Assembly: GCA_022013685.1 (NCBI GenBank)
Contig: JAKLPV010000226.1
Location: 1-64,000, forward strand
From: Anaerolineae bacterium
GTDB lineage: Bacteria > Chloroflexota > Anaerolineae > Anaerolineales > Villigracilaceae
Direction: 5' to 3'
Length of the DNA stretch: 64,000 nt
Shown here: piece by piece, positions 8,468 through 16,152 of the stretch
Numbering within the stretch: position 1 is the stretch's first letter
How the letters are laid out: every line of letters begins with the position of its first letter
Notes under the pieces: model-generated
The model's database searches: none
Told to the model about the DNA's origin: nothing
What the model saw: only the letters and a program-made list of their open reading frames with translations
Made by a program: the position numbers and the translations under genes

Positions 8468-9802
8468 ATGGAAACTACCAATAAACCGACCGGCATGTTT
8501 GCCTTTATCGTCATCTGGATCGGGCAACTGGTCTCTGTGCTGGCCTCCAGTATGAGTCACTTTGCCCTGACGATCTGGATGTACCAGCAGACCGAAAGCG
8601 CCACCGCCCTGGCGATGATGCAGGTTTTCTTCATCACACCCTTCCTGTTGATTTCTCCCTTTGCCGGGGTGATGGTCGACCGCTACAACCGCAAGCTGAT
8701 GATGATGCTCAGCGACCTGGCGGCCATCGTGGCGACAGGCGGCATCTTTGTCCTGTATTCGTTGGGGATGCTCGAATTTTGGCATCTCTACATCGCCGCC
8801 GTGCTGAACGGGATCGGCAACACCTTCCAGTGGCCGGCCTATTCGGCGGCCATCAGTACCATGATCCCCAAGGAGCAGTTGGGCCGCGCCAACGGTTTGA
8901 TGTCGCTGATGGAAGCCGGGCCGGGCGTGCTGGCTCCGCTGCTGGCCGGGGCTTTGCTGCCCTTTATCGGCTTGACTGGCATCCTGGCGATCGATGTGGT
9001 CACGTTCTTCTTCGCGGTCGGCGCATTGCTGTTTGTCCACATTCCGCAGCCGCGCAAGACCGAGGAAGGTCAGAAGGAATCGGGCAATATTTGGAGCGAG
9101 GCCGCCTACGGGTTTACTTACATCTTTGCCCGCCCGAGCCTTTTGGGCCTGCAACTGGTTTTTTTCTTTGGGAATCTGTTCAGCGGGATCGGTTTTACGC
9201 TCATGGCTCCCATGATCCTGGCGCGCACGGACAGCAACAGCCTGATCTTCGGCGCGGTCCAAACGGCCGGGGCGATTGGCGCGGTGGCAGGCGGGATTTT
9301 AATGAGCGTTTGGGGCGGTTTCAAGCGCCGTGTGCATGGCGTTTTGCTTGGCTGGATGCTGACCAGCATCTCAGGGATGTTTTTGCTCGGCATTGGCCAG
9401 GGGTTATCCATCTGGATTCCCGCGATGGTGTTTGGGGCCCTGTTTGGGCCGCTGATCAACGCCTCCAACCAGGCCATCTGGCAGGCCAAAGTGGCGCCAG
9501 ATTTGCAAGGGCGGGTTTTCTCAGCCCGGCGGCTGATCGCCTGGTTTGCTCAGCCGATTGCGCCGATCATCGCCGGGACACTGGCGGACTTCATCCTCGA
9601 ACCGGCCATGCGCTCGAATGGCGCGATGGCCTCGATCTTTGGCGGCCTGGTCGGCACCGGTCCCGGCGCGGGCATGGGACTGCTGATGGTTGTTTGCGGT
9701 CTGGCTGCTGCGCTGGTTGGTCTGACGGGTTATTTCATCCCGGCCATTCGCAATGCCGAAGACCTGCTGCCCGATCACGATACGCTCCAGGCTGCTGAAT
9801 AG
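8468..9802 (+). CDS. MFS transporter (MFS_3 / EntS-like exporter)
   Basis: A 444-aa integral membrane protein with about 12 hydrophobic segments. It has the MFS loop 2-3 motif 'GVMVDRYNRKLMMMLSD' after TM2. It belongs with the drug/siderophore exporters (MFS_3). The N-terminus 'METTNKPTGMFAFIVIWIGQ' and the ribosome binding site AAAGGA fix the start. It lies in the middle of a three-gene rightward cluster with the UPF0104 gene 15 bp downstream. The substrate cannot be inferred. Confidence 0.88.
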   Translation: METTNKPTGMFAFIVIWIGQLVSVLASSMSHFALTIWMYQQTESATALAMMQVFFITPFLLISPFAGVMVDRYNRKLMMMLSDLAAIVATGGIFVLYSLGMLEFWHLYIAAVLNGIGNTFQWPAYSAAISTMIPKEQLGRANGLMSLMEAGPGVLAPLLAGALLPFIGLTGILAIDVVTFFFAVGALLFVHIPQPRKTEEGQKESGNIWSEAAYGFTYIFARPSLLGLQLVFFFGNLFSGIGFTLMAPMILARTDSNSLIFGAVQTAGAIGAVAGGILMSVWGGFKRRVHGVLLGWMLTSISGMFLLGIGQGLSIWIPAMVFGALFGPLINASNQAIWQAKVAPDLQGRVFSARRLIAWFAQPIAPIIAGTLADFILEPAMRSNGAMASIFGGLVGTGPGAGMGLLMVVCGLAAALVGLTGYFIPAIRNAEDLLPDHDTLQAAE

Positions 9803-9817
9803 CCTGTCATCCCGCCC

Positions 9818-10810
9818 ATGCGAAAGCTCATTGTCGTTTTTGTTTTTTTCCTTGCCGCCGGTTTTATTGCGCTCAGTTTTGGGGAGATCGAACAGACGCT
9901 TGAAACCCTGGCGCGCGCCCAACCGGTGTTTATCGCCCTGGCCGTTCTTTTGCAGGCGGGTTTTCTGATCAGCGAGACGGCGGCCTATCGCGCGCTCTAC
10001 CGGCTGATGGGAATCGATGAAAACCTGCGCCACCTCAGCCTGGTGGTGGTGGCAGCCAATTTTATAAATGTGATCGCTCCCAGCGGCGGCGTGAGCGGCA
10101 TCGCCATTTTTGTGGATCATGCCCGGCGGCGGAACCAACCCGCGGGCCGAACGGCTGCCGCCGCTGCTCTTTATTTGTTTCTGGATTATGCTGCTTTTTT
10201 GTGCATCCTCTCTTTGGGGATCGTTGTGCTGATTCGGCGCGGCAATCTGGGTGCCGGGGAAATCGGCGCTTCGGCGCTGATGGCGCTTCTCTGCCTCGGG
10301 ATTGGCATTCTTATCTACATCGGGTCGCATTCGGGGGAACATTTGGGGCGGGTGCTGGCCTGGCTGGCGCAGCGTATTAATCGATTCTTGTATCCGTTTT
10401 TGCGACGAGATTACTTGCGTGAAACTCGCGCCCATGAGTTTGCGCTGGAAATTGCTGAGGGGCTTTCGGTCTTGCGCACCGAGCGCCTTGGCTTGCTTAA
10501 ACCGTTTGCTTACACCCTGGTTGGCAAAATCTTGCAGACCCTGATCATGATGTTTGTTTTTATGGGCTTTGAAGTTGATTTTTCCACCGGGACGATCATC
10601 GCCGGGTTTGCCATCAGTTACCTGTTTCTGATCATTTCTCCCACGCCTTCGGGTGTGGGCGTTGTTGAAGGCATTCTGCCCCTGGCGCTGGTCTCGCTGC
10701 GTGTGCCCTGGTCGCAGGCGGTGGTGGTGACCCTGGCCTACCGCGCGCTGACTTTTTGGCTGACGTTGCTTTTTGGGGCCGCGGCTTTCCGGATTTTGCA
10801 GAAAGAATAA
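9818..10810 (+). CDS. UPF0104 / lysylphosphatidylglycerol-synthase-TM family membrane protein
   Basis: A 330-aa polytopic membrane protein. It has the family signatures 'ANFINVIAPSGGVSGIAIF' near residue 85 and 'SPTPSGVGVVEG' near 275. Members resemble the flippase part of MprF and lack the catalytic aminoacyl-transferase domain, as here. A role in lipid translocation is inferred from the family only. It is the last gene of the rightward cluster. Confidence 0.85.
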   Translation: MRKLIVVFVFFLAAGFIALSFGEIEQTLETLARAQPVFIALAVLLQAGFLISETAAYRALYRLMGIDENLRHLSLVVVAANFINVIAPSGGVSGIAIFVDHARRRNQPAGRTAAAAALYLFLDYAAFLCILSLGIVVLIRRGNLGAGEIGASALMALLCLGIGILIYIGSHSGEHLGRVLAWLAQRINRFLYPFLRRDYLRETRAHEFALEIAEGLSVLRTERLGLLKPFAYTLVGKILQTLIMMFVFMGFEVDFSTGTIIAGFAISYLFLIISPTPSGVGVVEGILPLALVSLRVPWSQAVVVTLAYRALTFWLTLLFGAAAFRILQKE

Positions 10811-10825
10811 GGCTGTGCAGCGTGC

Positions 10826-11671
10826 TTATCCCGCCACCATCACCCCGGCGCCGTAGCCGACAACGCATTCATAATCCCCGCTGACATCGCCGGATGTGGC
10901 GTAATTCAAAATTTTAACTGCATCTGCGCCGAGGGCTTTGGCGGCCCAGAGCGTGGCGGCCAGGGCCCCGATCCCGCAGGCCTGGCCTTTTCCGCTGCGT
11001 TCGGCTTCGAAGAGCGAATCGGGGTCAAATGATTCGGCGGCGGATAGCATGGCCGCATCGAGCTTTTGGGCGCTGTCCTGATCGTAAAAATGAGACAGAT
11101 CGGTCGAAGCGACCAGCAGGCAGTCCTGCCCGCGCAGGATTCCGGCCAGGGTCTCGCCGAGGATGCGGGTGGTATGCGGGTCTTGCTGGCGCACCATGAC
11201 CGGGATCAACGCAAACGGCGCGGCCAGCGCCCGCTGCAGGAAGGGCAATTCGATCTCGAGCGAATGTTCGGGGTCGTTGGCAACCGCGGACAACCCAAAG
11301 CCGAGCTGCGCTTTGAGACGGGCAGACAGGTCGCCGAGCGCGGCGCGGGCGATCGGGATGTCGCCGAGCGGGGTGCGGTAATAGGCATGTGCTGATGTAA
11401 TTAACGGATGGGGATACGGGTGGTGCATCGGCGCGATAACGGCGACCAGGCTGGGGGTCAGTCCGCGGGCGGCGGCAAAGGCATAGCCCGCGACCGGCCC
11501 TGAATAACGGTGCCCGGCGTGCGGGGCCACCAGGCCGATCACTTTTCCCGTAATTTTTTCGATTTTCGCGCGTTCAAGGTAAGAATCGACCGATTCAGCC
11601 AGGCGTTTGGGCTGGCCTTCGTACCATGTTCCGGCGATCGAGGATGGGCGGATTTCGGAGACGGTTTGCAT
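10826..11671 (-). CDS. MEMO1 family protein (AmmeMemoRadiSam system protein B)
   Basis: A 281-aa protein of the MEMO family. It has 'RPSSIAGTWYEGQPKRL' at the N-terminus, 'VIGLVAPHAGHRYSGPVAG', 'DPEHSLEIELPFLQ' and 'VASTDLSHFYDQDSA', which keep the conserved His/Asp residues of the putative metal site. The usual partners (AMMECR1 protein and radical SAM protein) are not adjacent here. The biochemical role in bacteria is unsettled. Convergent with the UPF0104 gene, 15 bp apart. Confidence 0.9.
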   Translation of the reverse strand: MQTVSEIRPSSIAGTWYEGQPKRLAESVDSYLERAKIEKITGKVIGLVAPHAGHRYSGPVAGYAFAAARGLTPSLVAVIAPMHHPYPHPLITSAHAYYRTPLGDIPIARAALGDLSARLKAQLGFGLSAVANDPEHSLEIELPFLQRALAAPFALIPVMVRQQDPHTTRILGETLAGILRGQDCLLVASTDLSHFYDQDSAQKLDAAMLSAAESFDPDSLFEAERSGKGQACGIGALAATLWAAKALGADAVKILNYATSGDVSGDYECVVGYGAGVMVAG

Positions 11672-11722
11672 GGAAAAGCCTCCTTTTCTTTCATTTTAGC
11701 ACTCAAAATATCTTTTTTGCTT

Positions 11723-11768
11723 CAAGTCCTGAGCGGAGACGGGCTTTTTGCCCGGCGCAGTCGAAGGG
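11723..11768. repeat. Dispersed repeat family C (CCTGAGCGGAG ... GTCGAAGG)
   Basis: The segment beginning CAAGTCCTGAGCGGAG and ending CGCAGTCGAAGGGCGG matches the family C units at 42388-43129. It contains a small hairpin GACGGGC/GCCCGGC. It sits just after the Nudix gene stop codon. Confidence 0.7.
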
Positions 11769-11773
11769 CGGTT

Positions 11774-12265
11774 TCATTTGAACTTGTCGAGGATATACCG
11801 CGTGGCCTCGAAGGCCAGCGGCGGCAGGGATTCGGGCGCAAACCACTCGGCGGCGTCGGCGTCGTCGGCGGGCTGGAGCGCGCCGCCTTCGATCTCAGCC
11901 TGGTAAAAGATGACAAAATCGGCCCCGCGCGGATGTTCGCGGCGGGCGTAGATATCGAGCAGGGCGGTGATGCGCACCTCGAGACCGGTTTCTTCAAGGC
12001 ACTCGCGGATGGCGGCCCGGGCAGGATCTTCGCCGCCGTTGATAAATCCTGCCGGCAGGGTCCACTGGCCGCGATGGGGCTCATTGACGCGCCGCACGAG
12101 CAGGACCTTGCCGTTTTGGAAGATCAGCGCGGCGGCTGCGACTTTGGGGTCATCAAAATAGACCCAGCCGCAGGCCGGGCAGACCGGGCGAGGCTGGCCG
12201 AATTTTTCACGGCTGACGAGTGGGGTGGCACACGAGGGGCAAAAGCGGATATCTTCCAGGCGCAT
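11774..12265 (-). CDS. Nudix hydrolase with N-terminal zinc ribbon
   Basis: A 163-aa protein. An N-terminal zinc ribbon (CPSC...CPAC) precedes a full Nudix box: GFINGGE, seven residues, then RECLEETGL. This architecture is shared with NudC/ADP-ribose-type pyrophosphatases. The specific nucleotide substrate is not evident. I chose the ATG at 12265 over TTG at 12283: TACAAT ends 6 nt before the ATG and no ribosome binding site is present, which suggests a leaderless message. Confidence 0.85.
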   Translation of the reverse strand: MRLEDIRFCPSCATPLVSREKFGQPRPVCPACGWVYFDDPKVAAAALIFQNGKVLLVRRVNEPHRGQWTLPAGFINGGEDPARAAIRECLEETGLEVRITALLDIYARREHPRGADFVIFYQAEIEGGALQPADDADAAEWFAPESLPPLAFEATRYILDKFK

Positions 12266-12271
12266 GCTGGG

Positions 12272-12277
12272 ATTGTA
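12272..12277 (-). promoter_or_regulatory. -10 box directly upstream of the Nudix gene
   Basis: TACAAT reads leftward and ends 6 nt from the ATG at 12265. Together with the missing ribosome binding site this fits leaderless initiation. Confidence 0.4.
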
Positions 12278-12290
12278 ACTCAAAAAGAAA

Positions 12291-12314
12291 AACCGCCCGG
12301 GGATGCGGGCGGTT
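12291..12314 (-). terminator. Rho-independent terminator of the sigma/anti-sigma operon
   Basis: AACCGCCC/GGGCGGTT arms with an 8-nt loop are followed on the minus strand by TTTCTTTTT. It lies 9 bp past the anti-sigma stop codon. Confidence 0.75.
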
Positions 12315-12322
12315 GAGAATGG

Positions 12323-13093
12323 TTACTTTTTGCTGGCGGTGTTTATTATTTTCCAGCGTAGGTCCGATTGCCAGCGCAAGAAGAAGGCTGCGCCGCCGCT
12401 GATAAGGGCCAGCGCGCCCAGCGCGATCAGGGTCCAGGCCGGGATGGGTGGGGCAACGGGTGCCGGGGCGGGGAGCGGCTCTGCCCATGGCTGCTCTTCC
12501 GCGAATGGTATTGCTTCCTCGGCCGCGGGCAGCACAGCGACTTCCGCTGTGGGTTCGGCCGCCAGTTCAGCGGTCGGTTCGGCGGTTTTTGCGGAGGGTT
12601 CTTCGGCTTCGGCGGCTGGGTCCTCCGGCGCGGGGGCGGCCGGGGCCATTTCGAGGGCGGCTTCTGGCGCGGCATCTTCAGCGGAGCCTCCGCCGCCCAT
12701 GGCGCGGTCCATCAATGGATCGCCCCCGCCCATGCCATACACCATTTGTTGTGCCGCGGCCATGCGCGAAAGCGCCGGCAGGACGCTGTTGGTCGCCACC
12801 GAAAAGAAAAGCAGGATGCTTGCCAGAGCGGACGCCACGCGGAAGATCGGGAAGCTGCGCGGCAGTGGCGGGCGCACGCGCGCGGCAGAAGGTTTCAGGG
12901 TGAAATTGCGCGGCGCGCGGCGTTGGGGCAACTGGCGCAGCAAGAAACGAGTCTCGCGCAGGTCATTGTAGACCGCGCGCAGCTCGGGTTCGATTTTGAG
13001 ACGGTTTTGCAGGCGTGCAACATCTGCCAGATCGAGTTTTTCATCCAGCAGGGCAGAAAGTTGTTCAACGTCGCGGAAAGAAGTTTGAGTCAT
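12323..13093 (-). CDS. Putative membrane anti-sigma factor
   Basis: A 256-aa protein whose start overlaps the ECF sigma stop codon by 4 nt (ATGA). The N-terminal 75 residues ('EQLSALLDEKLDLADVARLQ') resemble an anti-sigma cytoplasmic domain without the zinc-binding HxxxCxxC motif. A TM segment lies at about residues 85-105. A long Ala/Pro/Glu-rich extracytoplasmic linker follows, then a second TM segment near the C-terminus and a short basic tail. Function is inferred mainly from operon context. It should tether or inhibit the sigma factor until a signal is received. Confidence 0.7.
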   Translation of the reverse strand: MTQTSFRDVEQLSALLDEKLDLADVARLQNRLKIEPELRAVYNDLRETRFLLRQLPQRRAPRNFTLKPSAARVRPPLPRSFPIFRVASALASILLFFSVATNSVLPALSRMAAAQQMVYGMGGGDPLMDRAMGGGGSAEDAAPEAALEMAPAAPAPEDPAAEAEEPSAKTAEPTAELAAEPTAEVAVLPAAEEAIPFAEEQPWAEPLPAPAPVAPPIPAWTLIALGALALISGGAAFFLRWQSDLRWKIINTASKK

Positions 13094-13698
13094 GCTTGGC
13101 TCCCTTCTTCAAGACGAAAAGATGCCGGCAAAAGTTCCTTGAATCCTTGCAGACATTCGCGCAGACGCAAGCGGGCACGCGCGAGGCGGCTTTTGATGGT
13201 TCCGAGTGGGGTGTGAATCGAGATGGCGATTTCGCTGTAGTCCAAGCCCTGGATGTCGGCCAGAACGACGACGGTGCGGAAGTCGGTCGGCAGGGCGTTC
13301 AGGCAGTGCTGGATGGCATGCTCCAGTTCGTCGGCTTCGCTTTTTTGTTCGGGGGTCATGGAGGTGTCGGCCAGCCAGCGCGGGGATTCGATCTCTTCAT
13401 CGTCGTCGGTGGCGGGTTCGAGCGGGGTGGTGGGGCGGCGTTGTTTGCGGCGCAATTCGTCGTAGCAGGCATTGGTGACGGTGCGTAGCAGCCAGGCCTT
13501 GAACGATCCGCCGCGGAAGCTGGTGATATGCCGAAAGGCCGAAATGAAGGCCTCCTGAGTGGCATCGGCGGCCTGGTCTTCATCGCCAAGGATGCGCAGG
13601 GCGGTGTTATAGAGCGAGTCTTGATAAGCCAGCACCAACCGGTTGAAGGCATCCAGATCGCCGTTTTGAGCATCGTGAATCAGGGCATTTTCGTCCAT
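13090..13698 (-). CDS. ECF-family RNA polymerase sigma factor
   Basis: A 202-aa sigma-70 factor with only regions 2 and 4. Region 2 includes 'AYQDSLYNTALRILGDEDQAADATQEAF' and region 4 includes 'LDYSEIAISIHTPLGTIKSRLARARLRLRECL'. The ATG at 13698 (MDENALI) fits the family start; longer upstream reading is not supported. A possible -10 TACAAT lies at 13727-13732. It is co-transcribed and translationally coupled with the membrane anti-sigma gene downstream. Confidence 0.92.
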   Translation of the reverse strand: MDENALIHDAQNGDLDAFNRLVLAYQDSLYNTALRILGDEDQAADATQEAFISAFRHITSFRGGSFKAWLLRTVTNACYDELRRKQRRPTTPLEPATDDDEEIESPRWLADTSMTPEQKSEADELEHAIQHCLNALPTDFRTVVVLADIQGLDYSEIAISIHTPLGTIKSRLARARLRLRECLQGFKELLPASFRLEEGSQA

Positions 13699-13724
13699 GT
13701 CAGAGTCCTGCCTTTGAACAGCGA

Positions 13725-14117
13725 TTATTGTACCAGAGACAGGCGATGTTGGATGAACAGGAAGAGCGCGCGCCATAAAAGCATCCCCAGAGCGGCGCTT
13801 GCTCCGAGAATGAGCACGAACAAGGGCAAGACGATCCCATTCAGCATGACGGCGCGCAAAACCCCGACCAGCGGAGCCGCCAGGAGCATGGCATAAACCG
13901 GTCGCCACAACTGGCGCGGGTTGATCGTGATTTGTGCTGAGAACAGTCCGAGCAGGGGAGCAAGCAGGAACCAGCCCGCGAGCAAAGGCAGGAAGCTGGT
14001 CATCATTCTGGGCAACAAATCCAGACTAGTTGGGCCGTGGGTGGCAAATCCGGCCAGGGTGACCACGGCCAGGGTCAGTGTGTCGCCAAGAATCAGGGTT
14101 GGGCGGTAGAGTTTCAT
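13725..14117 (-). CDS. DUF3054 family membrane protein
   Basis: A 130-aa protein with four predicted TM helices. It matches the DUF3054 pattern: an N-terminal 'ILGDTLTLAVVTLAGFATHG', and 'PRQLWRPVYAMLLAAPLVGVLR' in the middle. The function of the family is unknown. It has its own promoter: TATAAT ends 8 nt before the ATG and there is no ribosome binding site, so it is probably leaderless. It lies downstream of trpB on the same strand. Confidence 0.75.
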   Translation of the reverse strand: MKLYRPTLILGDTLTLAVVTLAGFATHGPTSLDLLPRMMTSFLPLLAGWFLLAPLLGLFSAQITINPRQLWRPVYAMLLAAPLVGVLRAVMLNGIVLPLFVLILGASAALGMLLWRALFLFIQHRLSLVQ

Positions 14118-14125
14118 GCAGTCAA

Positions 14126-14131
14126 ATTATA
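14126..14131 (-). promoter_or_regulatory. -10 box of the DUF3054 gene
   Basis: A perfect TATAAT on the minus strand lies 8 nt from the ATG at 14117. It lies between trpB and the DUF3054 gene, so the latter need not depend on the trp promoter. Confidence 0.5.
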
Positions 14132-14154
14132 AACGCCTTTGACCGCGATGCCCG

Positions 14155-15339
14155 CTATCCGATTTCTTTCATGACCGTGTTCAGGTCCTTGTCGCCACGC
14201 CCGGAAAGGTTGATCAGCAATATCTGGTCTTTTCTCATCTTCGGGGCCAGTTTGATGGCTTCGGCCACGGCGTGAGACGACTCGAGGGCAGGGATGATGC
14301 CCTCGGTATGGCAGAGAGTCGAAAAGGCCGACAGGGCCTCCTCGTCGGTGGCGGAGGTGTAGAAGGCGCGTTCCTGGTCTCGCAGCATGGCGTGTTCAGG
14401 GCCGATCGCAGCGTAATCGAGACCTGCCGAAACGGAGTGAGTATCGGCGATCTGGCCGTCTTCGGTCTGCAGGACAAAAGTCCGGGTTCCGTGGATCACG
14501 CCCAGGCGTCCGCGGGTCGGGTCGCCGAAGCGGGCGGCATGCTTGCCCGATGCGATTCCGCTGCCCGCGGCCTCGACACCGATCAGCTCAACCTCCGCAT
14601 CCTCGATAAAGCCGCTGAAAATGCCAATTGCGTTCGAGCCGCCGCCGACGCAGGCCACGACCGTATCGGGCAGGCGGCCAAGCTGGGCCAGGGTTTGCTC
14701 GCGCGCCTCGCGCCCGATCACAGACTGGAAGGTTTTGACGATTGTCGGGTAGGGGTGCGGGCCAAGCGCCGAGCCGAGCAAGTAGTGCGTATCGCGGACG
14801 TTGGTGACCCAGTCGCGGATGGCCTCGTTGATCGCGTCTTTGAGGGTTTGCGTGCCGCTTGTCACCAGGCGGACTTCCGCGCCGAGCAATTTCATGCGGA
14901 AAACGTTGGGTTCCTGGCGGGCAATATCGACCGCGCCCATATAAACGACGCAGTCCAGCCCGAGCAGGGCGGCAGCAGTGGCAGATGCGACCCCGTGCTG
15001 GCCTGCGCCGGTCTCGGCGACGATCCGTTTTTTGCCCATGCGTTTGACAAGCAGGGCCTGTCCGAGGGCATTGTTGATCTTGTGCGCGCCGGTATGGGCC
15101 AGGTCTTCGCGTTTCAGGTAGATCTGCGCGCCACCGAGCTGTTCCGAAAGCCGCCGGGCATAAGTCAGCGGGGTCGGGCGGCCAACGAAGTCGGCCAGCA
15201 GCCTGTTGAACTCATGCTGAAAGTCCGGGTCGGATTGGGCTTCCACAAAGCAGGCTTCGAGCTCCGTCAGGGCGGGCATCAGGGTTTCAGGGACGAATTG
15301 CCCGCCGTAGGGGCCGAATTTGGAGGGGAGAAGGGTCAT
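14155..15339 (-). CDS. trpB: Tryptophan synthase beta chain
   Basis: A 394-aa PLP enzyme that condenses indole with serine to tryptophan. It begins '[19 protein letters not shown]'. The Schiff-base lysine is in '[13 protein letters not shown]' (about residue 85), and the phosphate-binding loop is '[12 protein letters not shown]'. The C-terminal '[12 protein letters not shown]' is typical. This is the TrpB1 type expected to pair with TrpA. It is the last gene of the trp operon seen here, and trpA does not follow. Confidence 0.97.
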   Translation of the reverse strand: MTLLPSKFGPYGGQFVPETLMPALTELEACFVEAQSDPDFQHEFNRLLADFVGRPTPLTYARRLSEQLGGAQIYLKREDLAHTGAHKINNALGQALLVKRMGKKRIVAETGAGQHGVASATAAALLGLDCVVYMGAVDIARQEPNVFRMKLLGAEVRLVTSGTQTLKDAINEAIRDWVTNVRDTHYLLGSALGPHPYPTIVKTFQSVIGREAREQTLAQLGRLPDTVVACVGGGSNAIGIFSGFIEDAEVELIGVEAAGSGIASGKHAARFGDPTRGRLGVIHGTRTFVLQTEDGQIADTHSVSAGLDYAAIGPEHAMLRDQERAFYTSATDEEALSAFSTLCHTEGIIPALESSHAVAEAIKLAPKMRKDQILLINLSGRGDKDLNTVMKEIG

Positions 15340-15351
15340 GGTTCCTCAGTG

Positions 15352-15408
15352 AGTGGTAAATGGTAATTGGGGATTGGTAATGGATGCACGGAAATTACCA
15401 ATCGCTAA
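15352..15408. repeat. Family E hairpin repeat in the trpF-trpB spacer
   Basis: Perfect arms GATTGGTAAT (15372-15381) and ATTACCAATC (15394-15403), preceded by further GGTAATTGG units. It makes up essentially the whole spacer. The same motif lies in frame in mfd. Confidence 0.75.
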
Positions 15409-16080
15409 TTACTTTTTGGAATGGACTTGTTCGACAAACTTTTTCATTTTTGCGGGATCTTTCACCCCCGGGTTGGCCTCCACACCGGAGGCTACATCCA
15501 CGCCCCAGGGTTTAACCTGCTCAATCGCTGCGGAGACGTTTTCAGGGGTCAGACCGCCCGCCAGCAGGAGCGGAATCCGCCTGGCCAGTTGCGCGGCGGC
15601 GGACCAGTCCGCTACCACGCCCGAGCCGCCGTAAACGCCTTTGACAGCGGCATCCACCAACAGGGCCGGAACGGATGCGTGAGCGGATTCGGAAACGAAA
15701 AAGCGAATGGCGTCTGGAATCCGTTTGTCTGCTTCAAAATCCGTTCGCGCATCTGATTGTAGCCGAATGGCCTTGAAGGCGTGCGGTTGAAGATTGGCCA
15801 GCATTTCTGGCGTTTCGTCGCCGTGGAGTTGGGCGAGGTGCAATTGGGCGGTTTCAAGAATGGAACGGATCTCTGCAACCGGAGCATTGACAAAGACCCC
15901 GACCAGGGTGACCTGCGGAAAGTCTTTTCGCACAATGGATGTGATCTCGCGGCAGGCGTGTGGTGTGAGATAGCGCGGGCTTGCGGGGTAGAAGTTGAAT
16001 CCCAAAAGATCTGCGCCAGCGTCGATGGAGGCCAGGGCGTCGGGGATGGTTTTGATGCCACAGATTTTGATTTTGGTCAT
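15409..16080 (-). CDS. trpF: Phosphoribosylanthranilate isomerase
   Basis: A 223-aa TIM-barrel enzyme that converts N-(5-phosphoribosyl)anthranilate to CdRP. The N-terminal 'TKIKICGIKTIPDALAS' holds the catalytic cysteine. 'LLDCAVKG'-type conservation appears as 'LLVDAAVKGVYGGSGVVADW' with the aspartate. The phosphate-binding 'LLAGGLTPENVSAAI' follows. Normal length. It lies between trpC and trpB in the operon, separated from each by hairpin repeats. Confidence 0.96.
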   Translation of the reverse strand: MTKIKICGIKTIPDALASIDAGADLLGFNFYPASPRYLTPHACREITSIVRKDFPQVTLVGVFVNAPVAEIRSILETAQLHLAQLHGDETPEMLANLQPHAFKAIRLQSDARTDFEADKRIPDAIRFFVSESAHASVPALLVDAAVKGVYGGSGVVADWSAAAQLARRIPLLLAGGLTPENVSAAIEQVKPWGVDVASGVEANPGVKDPAKMKKFVEQVHSKK

Positions 16081-16088
16081 GGCGGTTT

Positions 16089-16152
16089 ACCAATGCAGAA
16101 TGATGAATGATGAATGCAGAATAATTCCGCATTCATCATTCTGCATTCATCA
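16089..16152. repeat. Family F hairpin repeat in the trpC-trpF spacer
   Basis: Inverted arms AATGATGAATGC and GCATTCATCATT flank AGAATAATTCC, with further TGCATTCATCATT units. The repeat reaches into trpC and supplies its last codons (MMNAE) and stop. The same family occurs at 18790-18897 and at the end of the gene at 38423. Confidence 0.75.

Noticed and set aside
8453-9262. 269-codon minus-strand frame opposite the MFS transporter
   Set aside because: Highly polar Gln/His/Asp-rich translation is the antisense of membrane-protein codons.
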